Below, piece after piece: positions 1-5,628 of a DNA stretch of 5,933 nucleotides (the stretch's first letter is position 1; each line of letters starts with the position of its first letter). The notes below the pieces were generated by a model, which was given only the letters and a program-made list of their open reading frames with translations, did no database searches and was not told where the DNA came from. The stretch is from NCBI GenBank assembly GCA_030951065.1, contig JAUZQH010000129.1, forward strand, positions 1 to 5,933, given 5' to 3'. The DNA is from Mariprofundus sp. Lineage in GTDB: Bacteria; Pseudomonadota; Zetaproteobacteria; Mariprofundales; Mariprofundaceae. The position numbers and the translations under genes are program-made.

Positions 1-1550
1 ACCGACAGGTCACCCTCGGCTATGGCGGCTGATACTTCAGCAGTCAACGGTCCGGAATTGCCGATACAGGTGGTGCAACCGTAGCCCACAACATGGAAGC
101 CGAGCTTTTTCAGCGGTTCAATCAGACCGGCATTCTCCAGATATTCAGTCACCACCAGCGAGCCGGGGCCGAGGGAAGTTTTCACCCATGGTGCCGCGCT
201 TAAACCCAGTGCAGCAGCCTTTTGCGCGACCAGTCCCGCAGCCATCATGACAGACGGGTTCGATGTGTTGGTGCAGGAAGTGATAGCTGCAATCACCACT
301 GCACCATCGTCAACGGTCACATCCTGTCCGTTGATGGTCGTCTTCACTGCGGTGGAGCTCAATGCGGCTTCAGTTTTTATGACCTCGACTGCAGCAGTGA
401 AAGCGGCTTTGGAGTCGGACAATGCAATGCGATCCTGTGGACGTTTCGGGCCGGCCAGCGACGGCACGACAGTGGACATGTCCAGAGCCAGACTTTCGCT
501 GTAGGTCGCGGTTTCAGATGAATCCCGGAACATTCCCTGTGCTTTGGCATAAGCTTCAACCAGCGCGACATTCTCTTCAGAACGGCCTGACAAGCGCAGG
601 TAATTCAGGGTTTCATTATCAATCGGAAAAATGCCGCAGGTAGCACCATATTCCGGTGCCATATTGGCAATGGTGGCACGATCCGCCAATGGCAAATGAT
701 CCAGACCTTCACCATAAAATTCGACGAATTTTCCGACCACGCCATGTGAGCGCAGGATTTCCACAACTGTCAGCACCAGATCGGTGGCAGTCGCACCTTC
801 CGGCAGAGAACCTGTCAGTTCAAAACCGACCACTTTCGGAATCAGCATGGATACCGGCTGACCGAGCATGGCGGCTTCGGCTTCGATACCGCCCACACCC
901 CAACCCAATACACCGAGACCGTTGATCATGGTGGTGTGTGAATCGGTGCCGACCAGTGTGTCCGGATAGGCCACCCCATCATCATCAACAAATACGGTAC
1001 GGGCCAGATATTCGAGATTCACCTGATGCACAATACCGGTATCGGGCGGTACCACCTTGAAATTATCGAAAGCTTTCTGGCCCCACTTGAGAAAATTATA
1101 ACGTTCCCGGTTGCGTGAAAATTCAATATCGGCATTGATGCCCAGCGCCGAGTCCGAACCGAAGGCATCAACCTGCACGGAATGGTCGATCACCAGTTCA
1201 GCCGGTACCAGCGGATTGATCTGATCGGCATTTCCACCCAGCTCAACCACGGCATCGCGCATGGCTGCCAGATCGACAATGGCAGGCACACCGGTAAAAT
1301 CCTGCATCAGCACGCGCGCAGGCATATAGGCGATTTCTCTGGATGGCTCCGCAGCAGCATCCCAGTGGATGATGGCATCCACATCGGCCTTGCTCACTAC
1401 CTCACCGTCTTCGCGGCGCAACAGGTTCTCCAGCAGAATTTTCATCGAAAAGGGCAAGTGTGCAATATCCCCTGCCGCATCCAGCCGGTAATAGGTATAA
1501 CGCTGACCTGCGACTTCCAGCGTACTTTTTGCATTGAAACTATTGCTCAC
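1..1550 (-). CDS. acnA: Aconitate hydratase A, N-terminal part (partial at left edge)
   Basis: Interconverts citrate and isocitrate through cis-aconitate in the cytoplasmic TCA cycle, using a [4Fe-4S] cluster. About 516 residues are visible; the family is usually near 890, so the C-terminal swivel domain and the rest of the active site lie outside the window. The three cluster cysteines are all present: Cys426 in SCTNTSNP, and Cys492 and Cys495 in [11 protein letters not shown]. The spacing of 66 and 69 residues matches AcnA/IRP1-type enzymes. Other family blocks are [43 protein letters not shown] and [28 protein letters not shown]. The start is a GTG at 1550, chosen because AGGAG lies 6 nt upstream and the N-terminus ([14 protein letters not shown]) aligns with AcnA proteins. 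The reading frame is intact with no frameshift. AcnA, rather than AcnB, is clear from the motif order. The gene appears to be transcribed alone from the promoter at 1603-1608. Confidence 0.97.
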   Translation of the reverse strand, partial: MSNSFNAKSTLEVAGQRYTYYRLDAAGDIAHLPFSMKILLENLLRREDGEVVSKADVDAIIHWDAAAEPSREIAYMPARVLMQDFTGVPAIVDLAAMRDAVVELGGNADQINPLVPAELVIDHSVQVDAFGSDSALGINADIEFSRNRERYNFLKWGQKAFDNFKVVPPDTGIVHQVNLEYLARTVFVDDDGVAYPDTLVGTDSHTTMINGLGVLGWGVGGIEAEAAMLGQPVSMLIPKVVGFELTGSLPEGATATDLVLTVVEILRSHGVVGKFVEFYGEGLDHLPLADRATIANMAPEYGATCGIFPIDNETLNYLRLSGRSEENVALVEAYAKAQGMFRDSSETATYSESLALDMSTVVPSLAGPKRPQDRIALSDSKAAFTAAVEVIKTEAALSSTAVKTTINGQDVTVDDGAVVIAAITSCTNTSNPSVMMAAGLVAQKAAALGLSAAPWVKTSLGPGSLVVTEYLENAGLIEPLKKLGFHVVGYGCTTCIGNSGPLTAEVSAAIAEGDLS

Positions 1551-1556
1551 GGGCGA

Positions 1557-1561
1557 CTCCT
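1557..1561 (-). promoter_or_regulatory. Ribosome binding site deciding the GTG start of acnA
   Basis: AGGAG on the minus strand lies 6 nt before the GTG codon at 1550. No ATG in the same frame is as well placed, so this site fixes the unusual start codon. Confidence 0.8.
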
Positions 1562-1592
1562 GATGATGGCATAAAGTGGCCGCAAGCTAACG

Positions 1593-1623
1593 GCATTGTC
1601 ATATTATAAAAGGCTGACATTGC
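1593..1623. promoter_or_regulatory. Imperfect inverted repeat centred on the acnA -10 box (possible operator)
   Basis: On the plus strand GCATTGTCA (1593-1601) faces TGACATTGC (1615-1623), separated by 13 bp. The arms match at 8 of 9 positions as reverse complements. The centre falls at 1608, the edge of the -10 box, where a dimeric repressor would block RNA polymerase. I do not recognise the motif as a known regulator's consensus, so its function is inference. Confidence 0.45.
1603..1608 (-). promoter_or_regulatory. Probable -10 box of the acnA promoter
   Basis: A perfect TATAAT on the minus strand, which would start transcription near 1596 and give a leader of about 46 nt before the acnA GTG. 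No good -35 hexamer is found at 16-18 bp. TTGCAA lies only 11 bp upstream, too close for standard sigma-70 use. The promoter may therefore depend on an activator, or TTGCAA may pair with a different -10 (TATGAC, 16 bp away). The box sits inside the inverted repeat at 1593-1623. Confidence 0.6.
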
Positions 1624-1651
1624 AACTGCTCCGGCAGGCCCGATACAACGC

Positions 1652-1672
1652 GGGACGCCCGAAAGGCGTCCC
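1652..1672. terminator. Strong GC-rich hairpin between the 69-residue gene and acnA
   Basis: GGGACGCC (1652-1659) pairs perfectly with GGCGTCCC (1665-1672) around a 5-nt loop (CGAAA on plus). It begins 8 bp after the stop codon of the small minus-strand gene, the position expected of a transcription terminator. Neither strand has a real U-tract after the stem, so it may act as an RNA 3'-end stabiliser or an attenuating hairpin rather than a classic intrinsic terminator. It also separates that gene from the acnA promoter. Confidence 0.55.
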
Positions 1673-1679
1673 TGCGCAA

Positions 1680-1889
1680 TTAATGGCTATGCTGGTGTTT
1701 CGGCAACCAGCGGCGATATTTCGCCCTGACCGGCGACTGCGGCCTGAAATACCAGCCCAACGCAGCAGTCAGCAGCCCTCCGCAAACCATCAGGGCCAGC
1801 ACCTCGGCGACCGGAGTCTGCCAGAATACTGCATAGATCAGGCTGCCGATTGCAGCCATCGTGGCAAGAATAATAACAGCAATACCCAT
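1680..1889 (-). CDS. Small two-segment membrane protein, unknown function (69 residues)
   Basis: I do not recognise the family. Two hydrophobic segments are visible, at about residues 2-22 (GIAVIILATMAAIGSLIYAVF) and 27-48 (VAEVLALMVCGGLLTAALGWYF), joined by a very short turn. A basic tail follows (RPQSPVRAKYRRWLPKHQHSH), so by the positive-inside rule both ends are probably cytoplasmic. The ATG at 1889 is preceded by a consensus AGGAGG (1897-1902) at 7 nt. A plausible sigma-70 promoter (1960-1988) lies upstream and a hairpin (1652-1672) downstream. Together these make a real gene more likely than a chance reading frame. An overlapping frame with an ATG at 1895-1893 is too close to the AGGAGG. 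The single cysteine in segment 2 and the histidine-rich C-terminus (HQHSH) could matter, but no metal-binding role can be claimed. Confidence 0.7.
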   Translation of the reverse strand: MGIAVIILATMAAIGSLIYAVFWQTPVAEVLALMVCGGLLTAALGWYFRPQSPVRAKYRRWLPKHQHSH

Positions 1890-1896
1890 TGCATGA

Positions 1897-1902
1897 CCTC
1901 CT
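1897..1902 (-). promoter_or_regulatory. Ribosome binding site of the 69-residue membrane protein
   Basis: Full-consensus AGGAGG on the minus strand, 7 nt before the ATG at 1889. It picks this ATG over a nearby out-of-frame one and is the best single argument that the small gene is translated. Confidence 0.8.
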
Positions 1903-1959
1903 GTTACTGAGAATTACGGACTGTGTGCCCGGTTTCACATGCTGAATATCAGCGCCATG

Positions 1960-1988
1960 TTAATAGGGTTTGAACAATCCCGTTTCAA
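1960..1988 (-). promoter_or_regulatory. Candidate sigma-70 promoter for the 69-residue gene
   Basis: On the minus strand, -35 TTGAAA (1983-1988, five of six consensus bases) is separated by exactly 17 bp from -10 TATTAA (1960-1965, four of six). Predicted start is near 1953, giving a leader of about 64 nt. A small dyad, GTCAT-ACG-ATGAC (1992-2004), lies just upstream of the -35. Confidence 0.5.
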
Positions 1989-2094
1989 GGTGTCATACGA
2001 TGACTTGCCCCTGCTAAAGTCGGGGTATGGAGCTCTATGACTCGACAGGTAACAGCGGAATCCGTATATGCGCCGTCTATGCCGCCCACATTCA

Positions 2095-2124
2095 TAGCAT
2101 GGATGGCAGGCATAGCACATGCTA
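2095..2124. repeat. Inverted repeat overlapping the slipin stop codon
   Basis: TAGCATG (2095-2101) and CATGCTA (2118-2124) are perfect 7-bp reverse complements around a 16-nt loop; the second arm contains the TAG stop of the slipin gene on the minus strand. A 7-bp direct repeat CATAGCA (2093-2099 and 2111-2117) overlaps it. The stem is AT-containing with no U-tract, so it is at best a weak transcript-end structure. No better terminator for the operon was found. Confidence 0.3.
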
Positions 2125-2880
2125 CTGGTCGCCCTGCGTTTTACTGTCGGCTGCATTGAACAGCGGCTTGATCAAATCCAGCGGGAATACAATGGTTGAG
2201 GACTTATCTCCGGCAATTTCGGTCAGCGTTTGCAAGTAGCGCAACTGGATGGCCTCTGGCTGTCTGGCCAGTATCCCGGCAGCCTCCACCAGTTTTTCAG
2301 CAGCCTGCATTTCACCCTGGGCATGAATAATCTTGGCACGGCGTTCGCGTTCGGCCTCGGCCTGTTTGGCAATGGCGCGAATCATACTTTCATCCAGATC
2401 AATATGCTTGATCTCGACATTGGCCACCTTGATACCCCATATATCGGTCTGGGAATCGAGAATTTTCTGCACATCGGAATTCAGCCGGTCGCGCTCAGCC
2501 AGCATTTCATCCAGCTCATGCTGTCCCAATACACTGCGCAATGTTGTTTGCGCCAACTGACTGGTGGCTTCGAAGTAGTGCTCCACATTGATAATGGCTT
2601 TCTGAGGATCAATGACTCGAAAATAGATCACCGCATTGACCTTGACCGACACATTGTCACGTGAAATTACATCCTGACTGGGCACATCGAATACCAGTGT
2701 ACGCAAATCCACCCGCACCATTTGCTGAATCACCGGAATGACCAGAATTAGGCCCGGCCCTTTCACTTTCCAGAATCGCCCCAGCATAAAAATAACACCG
2801 CGCTCATATTCACGCAGCACCCTGAACGCGCTGAAGATAATAATGAGAATAACAAAGCTGACTCCAAGTAATATATTCAT
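2122..2880 (-). CDS. Slipin (stomatin-like SPFH/band 7 membrane protein)
   Basis: A 252-residue membrane scaffold protein of the SPFH (prohibitin/stomatin) family. It probably forms oligomers in the inner membrane and serves as substrate or partner of the adjacent NfeD protease, as in other stomatin/NfeD pairs. One N-terminal hydrophobic segment (about 3-19) is followed by the SPFH signature: [59 protein letters not shown] charged helical, probably coiled-coil region follows near 175-205 ([27 protein letters not shown]), then a hydrophobic stretch with [11 protein letters not shown] near the end. The length fits bacterial slipins of about 250-260. The ATG overlaps the NfeD TGA in an ATGA, and a GGAGG (2888-2892) lies 7 nt upstream within the NfeD gene, so translation is probably coupled. 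It lacks the longer C-terminus of HflK/HflC and of QmcA, so I prefer the slipin subgroup. Confidence 0.93.
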   Translation of the reverse strand: MNILLGVSFVILIIIFSAFRVLREYERGVIFMLGRFWKVKGPGLILVIPVIQQMVRVDLRTLVFDVPSQDVISRDNVSVKVNAVIYFRVIDPQKAIINVEHYFEATSQLAQTTLRSVLGQHELDEMLAERDRLNSDVQKILDSQTDIWGIKVANVEIKHIDLDESMIRAIAKQAEAERERRAKIIHAQGEMQAAEKLVEAAGILARQPEAIQLRYLQTLTEIAGDKSSTIVFPLDLIKPLFNAADSKTQGDQ

Positions 2881-4250
2881 GATTGAACCTCCGTGGTTGT
2901 ATGTGGAATGATTGTAATTTTCAGGGTCAACCCGTTGCGCCCGGTCACGCGAACAGCATCACCTTTATGGACAGGCTGATCGCTGATGGCCTGCCATGTT
3001 TCACCATGTACCTGGACACGGCCATATTGCTCAAATGATTCCAGCGCGATGCCGCTCTCGTGCAACAACTCTTCAGCACCACTTACAATCGGGCGCATTC
3101 TGGCCCGGATTGCCATACTCGTGATCAGGATGAAAAACAGCGCTGAAACAAATGCAACCGAGCCGATCAACAGCATCGAAATTCCGTATCCGGGCACGCC
3201 TGTATCCATCAACATGATAGAACCTGCTACAAAAGCAATCACGCCACCCAGCCCTAACGCACCAAAGCTGGGAATAAATGCTTCGGCAATCATGAATGCA
3301 ATGCCCAGTCCGATCAGTCCGAGCCCTGCAATATTGACAGGCAGTACCTGGAAGGCGAACAGAGCCAGTAGCAGTGATATACCGCCAATGACGCCGGGCA
3401 AAATAAAGCCCGGATTGGCCAGTTCGAAAAACAGCCCGTACATACCGAGCAACATCAGGATATAGGCCACATTCGGATCGCTTATCACAGCCAGCAAACG
3501 ACTGCGCCAACTGCGTTCAACCGTTTCAACAATCATCCCCTGTGTCTTCAGGACGACCTTGCCCTGAGATGTCACAACTGTGCGCCCATCCAGCTTGCTT
3601 AACAGCTGAGGTATGTCATCGGCAATCATATCAATGACACCCTGTTTCAGGGCCTGATCAGCAGACAGTGACGCGGCATTGCGCACCGCCTGCTCGGCCC
3701 ACTCGGCATTGCGCCCCCGCAACTGAGCCAGACTGCGCAGGTATGCGGCTGCATCATTGATCATCTTGTGCTGCATCGGATTATTCACCGTTTCAGATTC
3801 AGGTGCTTTCTTCGGGTCGTTCGGAGCATCGGGCACATCCGGTTTAGGGATATTCGGCCTGGGCATGCCACCAATCCGGACCGGTGTAGCTGCACCAAGA
3901 TTGGTAGCCGATGCCATGGCAGCAATGTGCGAAGCGTAGAGAATATAAGTGCCGGCGCTGGCTGCACGCGCGCCCTGTGGTGCAACATATGCAACTACGG
4001 GAATAGCGGATGCGAGAATAGCCTGAATAATACGCCGCATGGCCAGATCCAGCCCGCCCGGCGTATCCATACGCAGAATAAACAGTGACTGCCCCTGAGC
4101 ATCAGCAATAGCATGTTCAATATCTTCAGCAACAGCCGGACCAATAGCGCCCTGAATATCATATAGCCGCGCAACCGGCGCCGACTGTATTGCAGGCGCG
4201 GCGATCAGCATCAATGCTGTGAGAACAAGAACAGGAATCACTCTGTACAT
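2877..4250 (-). CDS. NfeD-family membrane serine protease (ClpP class, stomatin operon partner)
   Basis: A 457-residue long-form NfeD protein of the 1510-N/STOPP type, thought to cleave the C-terminal region of its partner slipin. Parts in order: signal peptide about 1-23; ClpP-like serine protease domain about 26-245; four to five membrane segments about 262-378; C-terminal NfeD OB-fold about 385-450 ([48 protein letters not shown]). The protease domain shows RMDTPGGL, the nucleophile Ser98 in [11 protein letters not shown], and the likely general base Lys162 in [20 protein letters not shown] (compare Ser97 and Lys138 in archaeal 1510-N). The extra distance comes from a proline- and lysine-rich insert at about 128-158, which is common in proteobacterial homologues. 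The ATG at 4250 has no clear Shine-Dalgarno, and an in-frame stop closes the frame just upstream, so no earlier start exists. An extended -10 promoter (4258-4266) lies immediately before the start. Slipin follows with a 4-bp overlap. Confidence 0.94.
   Translation of the reverse strand: MYRVIPVLVLTALMLIAAPAIQSAPVARLYDIQGAIGPAVAEDIEHAIADAQGQSLFILRMDTPGGLDLAMRRIIQAILASAIPVVAYVAPQGARAASAGTYILYASHIAAMASATNLGAATPVRIGGMPRPNIPKPDVPDAPNDPKKAPESETVNNPMQHKMINDAAAYLRSLAQLRGRNAEWAEQAVRNAASLSADQALKQGVIDMIADDIPQLLSKLDGRTVVTSQGKVVLKTQGMIVETVERSWRSRLLAVISDPNVAYILMLLGMYGLFFELANPGFILPGVIGGISLLLALFAFQVLPVNIAGLGLIGLGIAFMIAEAFIPSFGALGLGGVIAFVAGSIMLMDTGVPGYGISMLLIGSVAFVSALFFILITSMAIRARMRPIVSGAEELLHESGIALESFEQYGRVQVHGETWQAISDQPVHKGDAVRVTGRNGLTLKITIIPHTTTEVQS
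2888..2892 (-). promoter_or_regulatory. Ribosome binding site of slipin, inside the NfeD gene
   Basis: GGAGG on the minus strand, 7 nt before the slipin ATG at 2880 and within the last codons of the NfeD gene. With the 4-bp gene overlap it supports coupled but efficient reinitiation. Confidence 0.75.
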
Positions 4251-4256
4251 GCATGT
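4247..4256. repeat. 10-bp perfect palindrome over the NfeD start codon
   Basis: ACATGCATGT is self-complementary and covers the NfeD start codon and the predicted transcription start. It could be an operator half or chance; a 10-bp palindrome alone is weak evidence. Confidence 0.3.
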
Positions 4257-4257
4257 C

Positions 4258-4266
4258 AGTATAACA
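4258..4266 (-). promoter_or_regulatory. Extended -10 promoter of the NfeD-slipin operon
   Basis: On the minus strand TGT (4264-4266) directly precedes TATACT (4258-4263): a TGn extended -10 with five of six consensus bases. Only 7 nt separate it from the NfeD ATG, so initiation would fall at about 4250-4252. No convincing -35 is present, as is typical of extended -10 promoters. Confidence 0.5.
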
Positions 4267-4308
4267 CAACGGCTGGAAATTGCAGCCCGGATTCATAGTC
4301 TGTGATGT

Positions 4309-4338
4309 TTGCATGGGATATTGCATATTCCACTGCAT
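4309..4338. repeat. Three TGCAT direct repeats with 12-bp period in the divergent spacer
   Basis: TTGCAT (4309-4314), TTGCAT (4321-4326) and CTGCAT (4333-4338) start exactly 12 bp apart on the plus strand. They lie in the 121-bp spacer between the divergent NfeD and flavodoxin genes, just upstream of the flavodoxin start. They could be regulator-binding iterons or parts of its promoter (CATAAT at 4336-4341 resembles a -10). Confidence 0.4.
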
Positions 4339-4360
4339 AATATGAAAAAACAATACGCTC

Positions 4361-4366
4361 AGGGGG
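4361..4366 (+). promoter_or_regulatory. Ribosome binding site deciding the flavodoxin start
   Basis: AGGGGG ends 5 nt before the ATG at 4372. The earlier in-frame ATG at 4342 and the TTG at 4309 have no such site, so the shorter protein is preferred. Confidence 0.7.
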
Positions 4367-4371
4367 AAAGC

Positions 4372-4914
4372 ATGCGGGTGTTAATTGCCTATCATTCCGA
4401 TTATGGAAACACAAAAAAAATGGCTGAGGCTATCGCAGCCGGAATGCGGGCTGGCCAGGCTGATGTATCCATTGACCTGCATACTGCTGAAGAAACGTCG
4501 CTCCAGGATTTGCTGATAGCCGATATGATTGTATTCGGAACGCCGGTACATATGGGCTCGATGGCATGGCAAATGAAGCAATTAATCGACCGCGCAGCCA
4601 AACTGTGGATGGAGGGCACTCTGGAAGGCAAGGTTGGTGGTGTCTTTGCCACAGGCGGGGGATTTGGTGGAGCAGGCGGCGGCGTGGAGCAAACCATGAT
4701 TGCGCTTCATTCCAACTTTCTCGAACATGGCATGCTGGTGATTGGTTTCCCCAAATCCATGCCCGGTTATGCTGATGGCGGTCTACAATGGGGACCATAC
4801 GGACGCAGCGGTAATCACGAAGGAATGCCGGATACCGTCCCGGATGCGGCACTCACCGCTGCACGCAGTTATGGCTCTCACCTGATCGAAGTCGCCAGAA
4901 AAATAAACGCTTAG
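4372..4914 (+). CDS. Flavodoxin-family protein, WrbA-like (probable FMN-dependent quinone reductase)
   Basis: A 180-residue cytoplasmic flavodoxin-fold protein that probably binds FMN and reduces quinones or similar acceptors with NAD(P)H, as WrbA does. The start MRVLIAYHSDYGNT carries the FMN-phosphate loop at about residues 8-14 (HSDYGNT). VFGTPVHMGSMAWQMKQLIDRAAKLW (about 54-79) matches the WrbA block FGTP..GNM..QM..FLD. A glycine-rich loop TGGGFGGAGGGVEQT (94-108) stands where WrbA has a shorter glycine stretch followed by EQT. HGMLVIGFP and WGPYGRSGN complete the flavin-site elements. It is somewhat shorter than E. coli WrbA (198) and has no clear copy of its tail, so it may be a relative (general flavodoxin/NAD(P)H dehydrogenase) rather than true WrbA; I give no symbol. 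It is divergent from NfeD and convergent with the DUF992 gene. Confidence 0.88.
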   Translation: MRVLIAYHSDYGNTKKMAEAIAAGMRAGQADVSIDLHTAEETSLQDLLIADMIVFGTPVHMGSMAWQMKQLIDRAAKLWMEGTLEGKVGGVFATGGGFGGAGGGVEQTMIALHSNFLEHGMLVIGFPKSMPGYADGGLQWGPYGRSGNHEGMPDTVPDAALTAARSYGSHLIEVARKINA

Positions 4915-4917
4915 TGC

Positions 4918-4950
4918 AAAAATCAGGGAAGACATTTGCCTTCCCTGATT
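4918..4950 (-). terminator. Intrinsic terminator of the DUF992 gene, shared with the convergent flavodoxin gene
   Basis: Arms 4921-4931 and 4940-4950 pair perfectly over 11 bp (core CAGGGAAG/CTTCCCTG) with an 8-nt loop. On the minus strand the stem is followed by a run of five T (4922-4918, partly overlapping the stem base), a standard rho-independent terminator for the gene ending at 4972. On the plus strand it starts 6 bp after the flavodoxin stop, with a poor U-tract, so it may serve both genes. Confidence 0.85.
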
Positions 4951-4971
4951 CCTTCAGAATATAGCTGTTAC

Positions 4972-5469
4972 TTATTTTGCTTGCAGATACAGGTAAGTGA
5001 GACCGGCACTAACACCCACACCTGTACTGCCTTCGATAACAGGTTGCAGTGAGATACTCTTGTTGCTGCCACCAACCAGAACCTGAGCACCGACACCCAC
5101 GCCCAGACTGGCCGAAGCCCCTGCGCCGCCATATTTACCCGCCAGTTTATGGTCCCCTTTAACCACATCGGCTGCAAACACTGCGAAAACAAGTTGTTTT
5201 GTTCTGTCGTATTTCAAATCAATGCCGAAACCGATACCGGTTTCACCGACATAGTGCTCGACACCGCTGCCATCGGTAGACTCGAATTTACATTCGACGT
5301 CCACCGTTGAATGGATAAGCAGGTTCAAACCTGACTCCGGTACTGCATTACAGGTTAAAATACCTATTTTGGTTCCCGCCGTTGAATTACCGGCATGTGC
5401 CGGCACTGTTACCAGTAATGCGGCCATCAATACAACAATCATGCCTGATATAATCTTTCCAACTTTCAT
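4972..5469 (-). CDS. Secreted DUF992-family protein, unknown function
   Basis: A 165-residue exported protein, probably periplasmic. The signal peptide is about 1-26: Lys-containing start, hydrophobic core GMIVVLMAALLVTV, cleavage after AHA. The mature part matches the DUF992 pattern: GILTCN near 36-41, a second cysteine in VECKFES (Cys60), GIGFGIDLKYD, and a long glycine/alanine-rich end AGKYGGAGASASLGVGVGAQVLVGGSNKSISLQPV followed by AGLTYLYL. Cys40 and Cys60 are the only cysteines and may form a disulfide in the periplasm. The family has no established biochemical role that I know of. The ATG at 5469 has AGGAGA (5476-5481) 6 nt upstream. The gene has its own -10 (5521-5526) and terminator (4918-4950), so it is probably monocistronic. 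Family assignment is by pattern memory; function is not inferred. Confidence 0.88.
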   Translation of the reverse strand: MKVGKIISGMIVVLMAALLVTVPAHAGNSTAGTKIGILTCNAVPESGLNLLIHSTVDVECKFESTDGSGVEHYVGETGIGFGIDLKYDRTKQLVFAVFAADVVKGDHKLAGKYGGAGASASLGVGVGAQVLVGGSNKSISLQPVIEGSTGVGVSAGLTYLYLQAK

Positions 5470-5604
5470 AATATCTCTCCTCTGGCTGATCGAGACATCC
5501 CTCGTAAGACGCCCATTATTATTATAGACGATTCCAGGTAAAAATCATGACATTTTATTATTTTTCAGGCTTGTGTTGGAACCTGCATCCCAGGCACATT
5601 GATG
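5470..5604. other. Spacer between lipB terminator and the DUF992 gene
   Basis: About 135 bp that hold the DUF992 leader, its ribosome site and -10 box. The outer part (about 5545-5600) is AT-rich and I see no gene or RNA in it. Confidence 0.5.
5521..5526 (-). promoter_or_regulatory. Probable -10 box of the DUF992 gene
   Basis: A perfect TATAAT on the minus strand, about 51 bp before the ATG, giving a predicted leader of roughly 45 nt. The best upstream hexamers at 17-18 bp are poor -35 matches, so strength or activator need is uncertain. Within the leader a small CGAG/CTCG dyad (5491-5504) precedes the ribosome site. Confidence 0.55.
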
Positions 5605-5628
5605 CAAAAAACTGAATATTTTCAGTTA
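5605..5628 (-). terminator. Intrinsic terminator overlapping the lipB stop codon
   Basis: On the minus strand AACTGAA (5627-5621) and TTCAGTT (5616-5610) form a 7-bp stem with a 4-nt loop, followed by a run of six T. The stem starts inside the TAA stop of lipB (5626-5628). The stem is AT-rich, so it may be inefficient, but stem plus U-run at a gene end is convincing. Confidence 0.7.

Larger units (their letters stand above)
1890..2121. other. Intergenic region between the slipin gene and the 69-residue gene
   Basis: About 230 bp with no convincing coding frame; the short open frames here lack ribosome sites and run into the slipin gene in another frame. It holds the candidate promoter at 1960-1988, the dyad at 1992-2004 and the 3' repeat region of the slipin operon (2093-2124). 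Confidence 0.6.

Noticed and set aside
1182..1574. Plus-strand open frame of 130 residues opposite acnA
   Set aside because: It is antisense to strongly conserved aconitase sequence, has no ribosome site and its translation looks like no protein family.
2009..2028. CCCC/GGGG hairpin upstream of the small gene
   Set aside because: Only a 4-bp stem with a 9-10 nt loop and no U-run; too weak to annotate.
1935..2156. Minus-strand 73-residue frame between slipin and the small membrane gene
   Set aside because: It overlaps the slipin C-terminus in another frame, has no ribosome site, and its translation is Cys/Arg-rich without family features.
2230..2664. Plus-strand open frame of 144 residues opposite the slipin gene
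   Set aside because: It is a shadow of the slipin frame; the minus strand encodes a clear SPFH protein.
2986..3510. Open frames on both strands (159 and 145 residues) within the NfeD gene
   Set aside because: Both overlap the conserved membrane and OB-fold region of NfeD in other frames and lack start signals.
4309..4371. Longer flavodoxin start at the TTG (4309) or ATG (4342)
   Set aside because: The extra residues are not part of the flavodoxin fold, there is no ribosome site before them, and AGGGGG directly precedes the ATG at 4372.
4401..4852. Minus-strand frames of 98 and 140 residues opposite the flavodoxin gene
   Set aside because: They are antisense shadows; the proline runs arise from the glycine codons of the flavodoxin loop.
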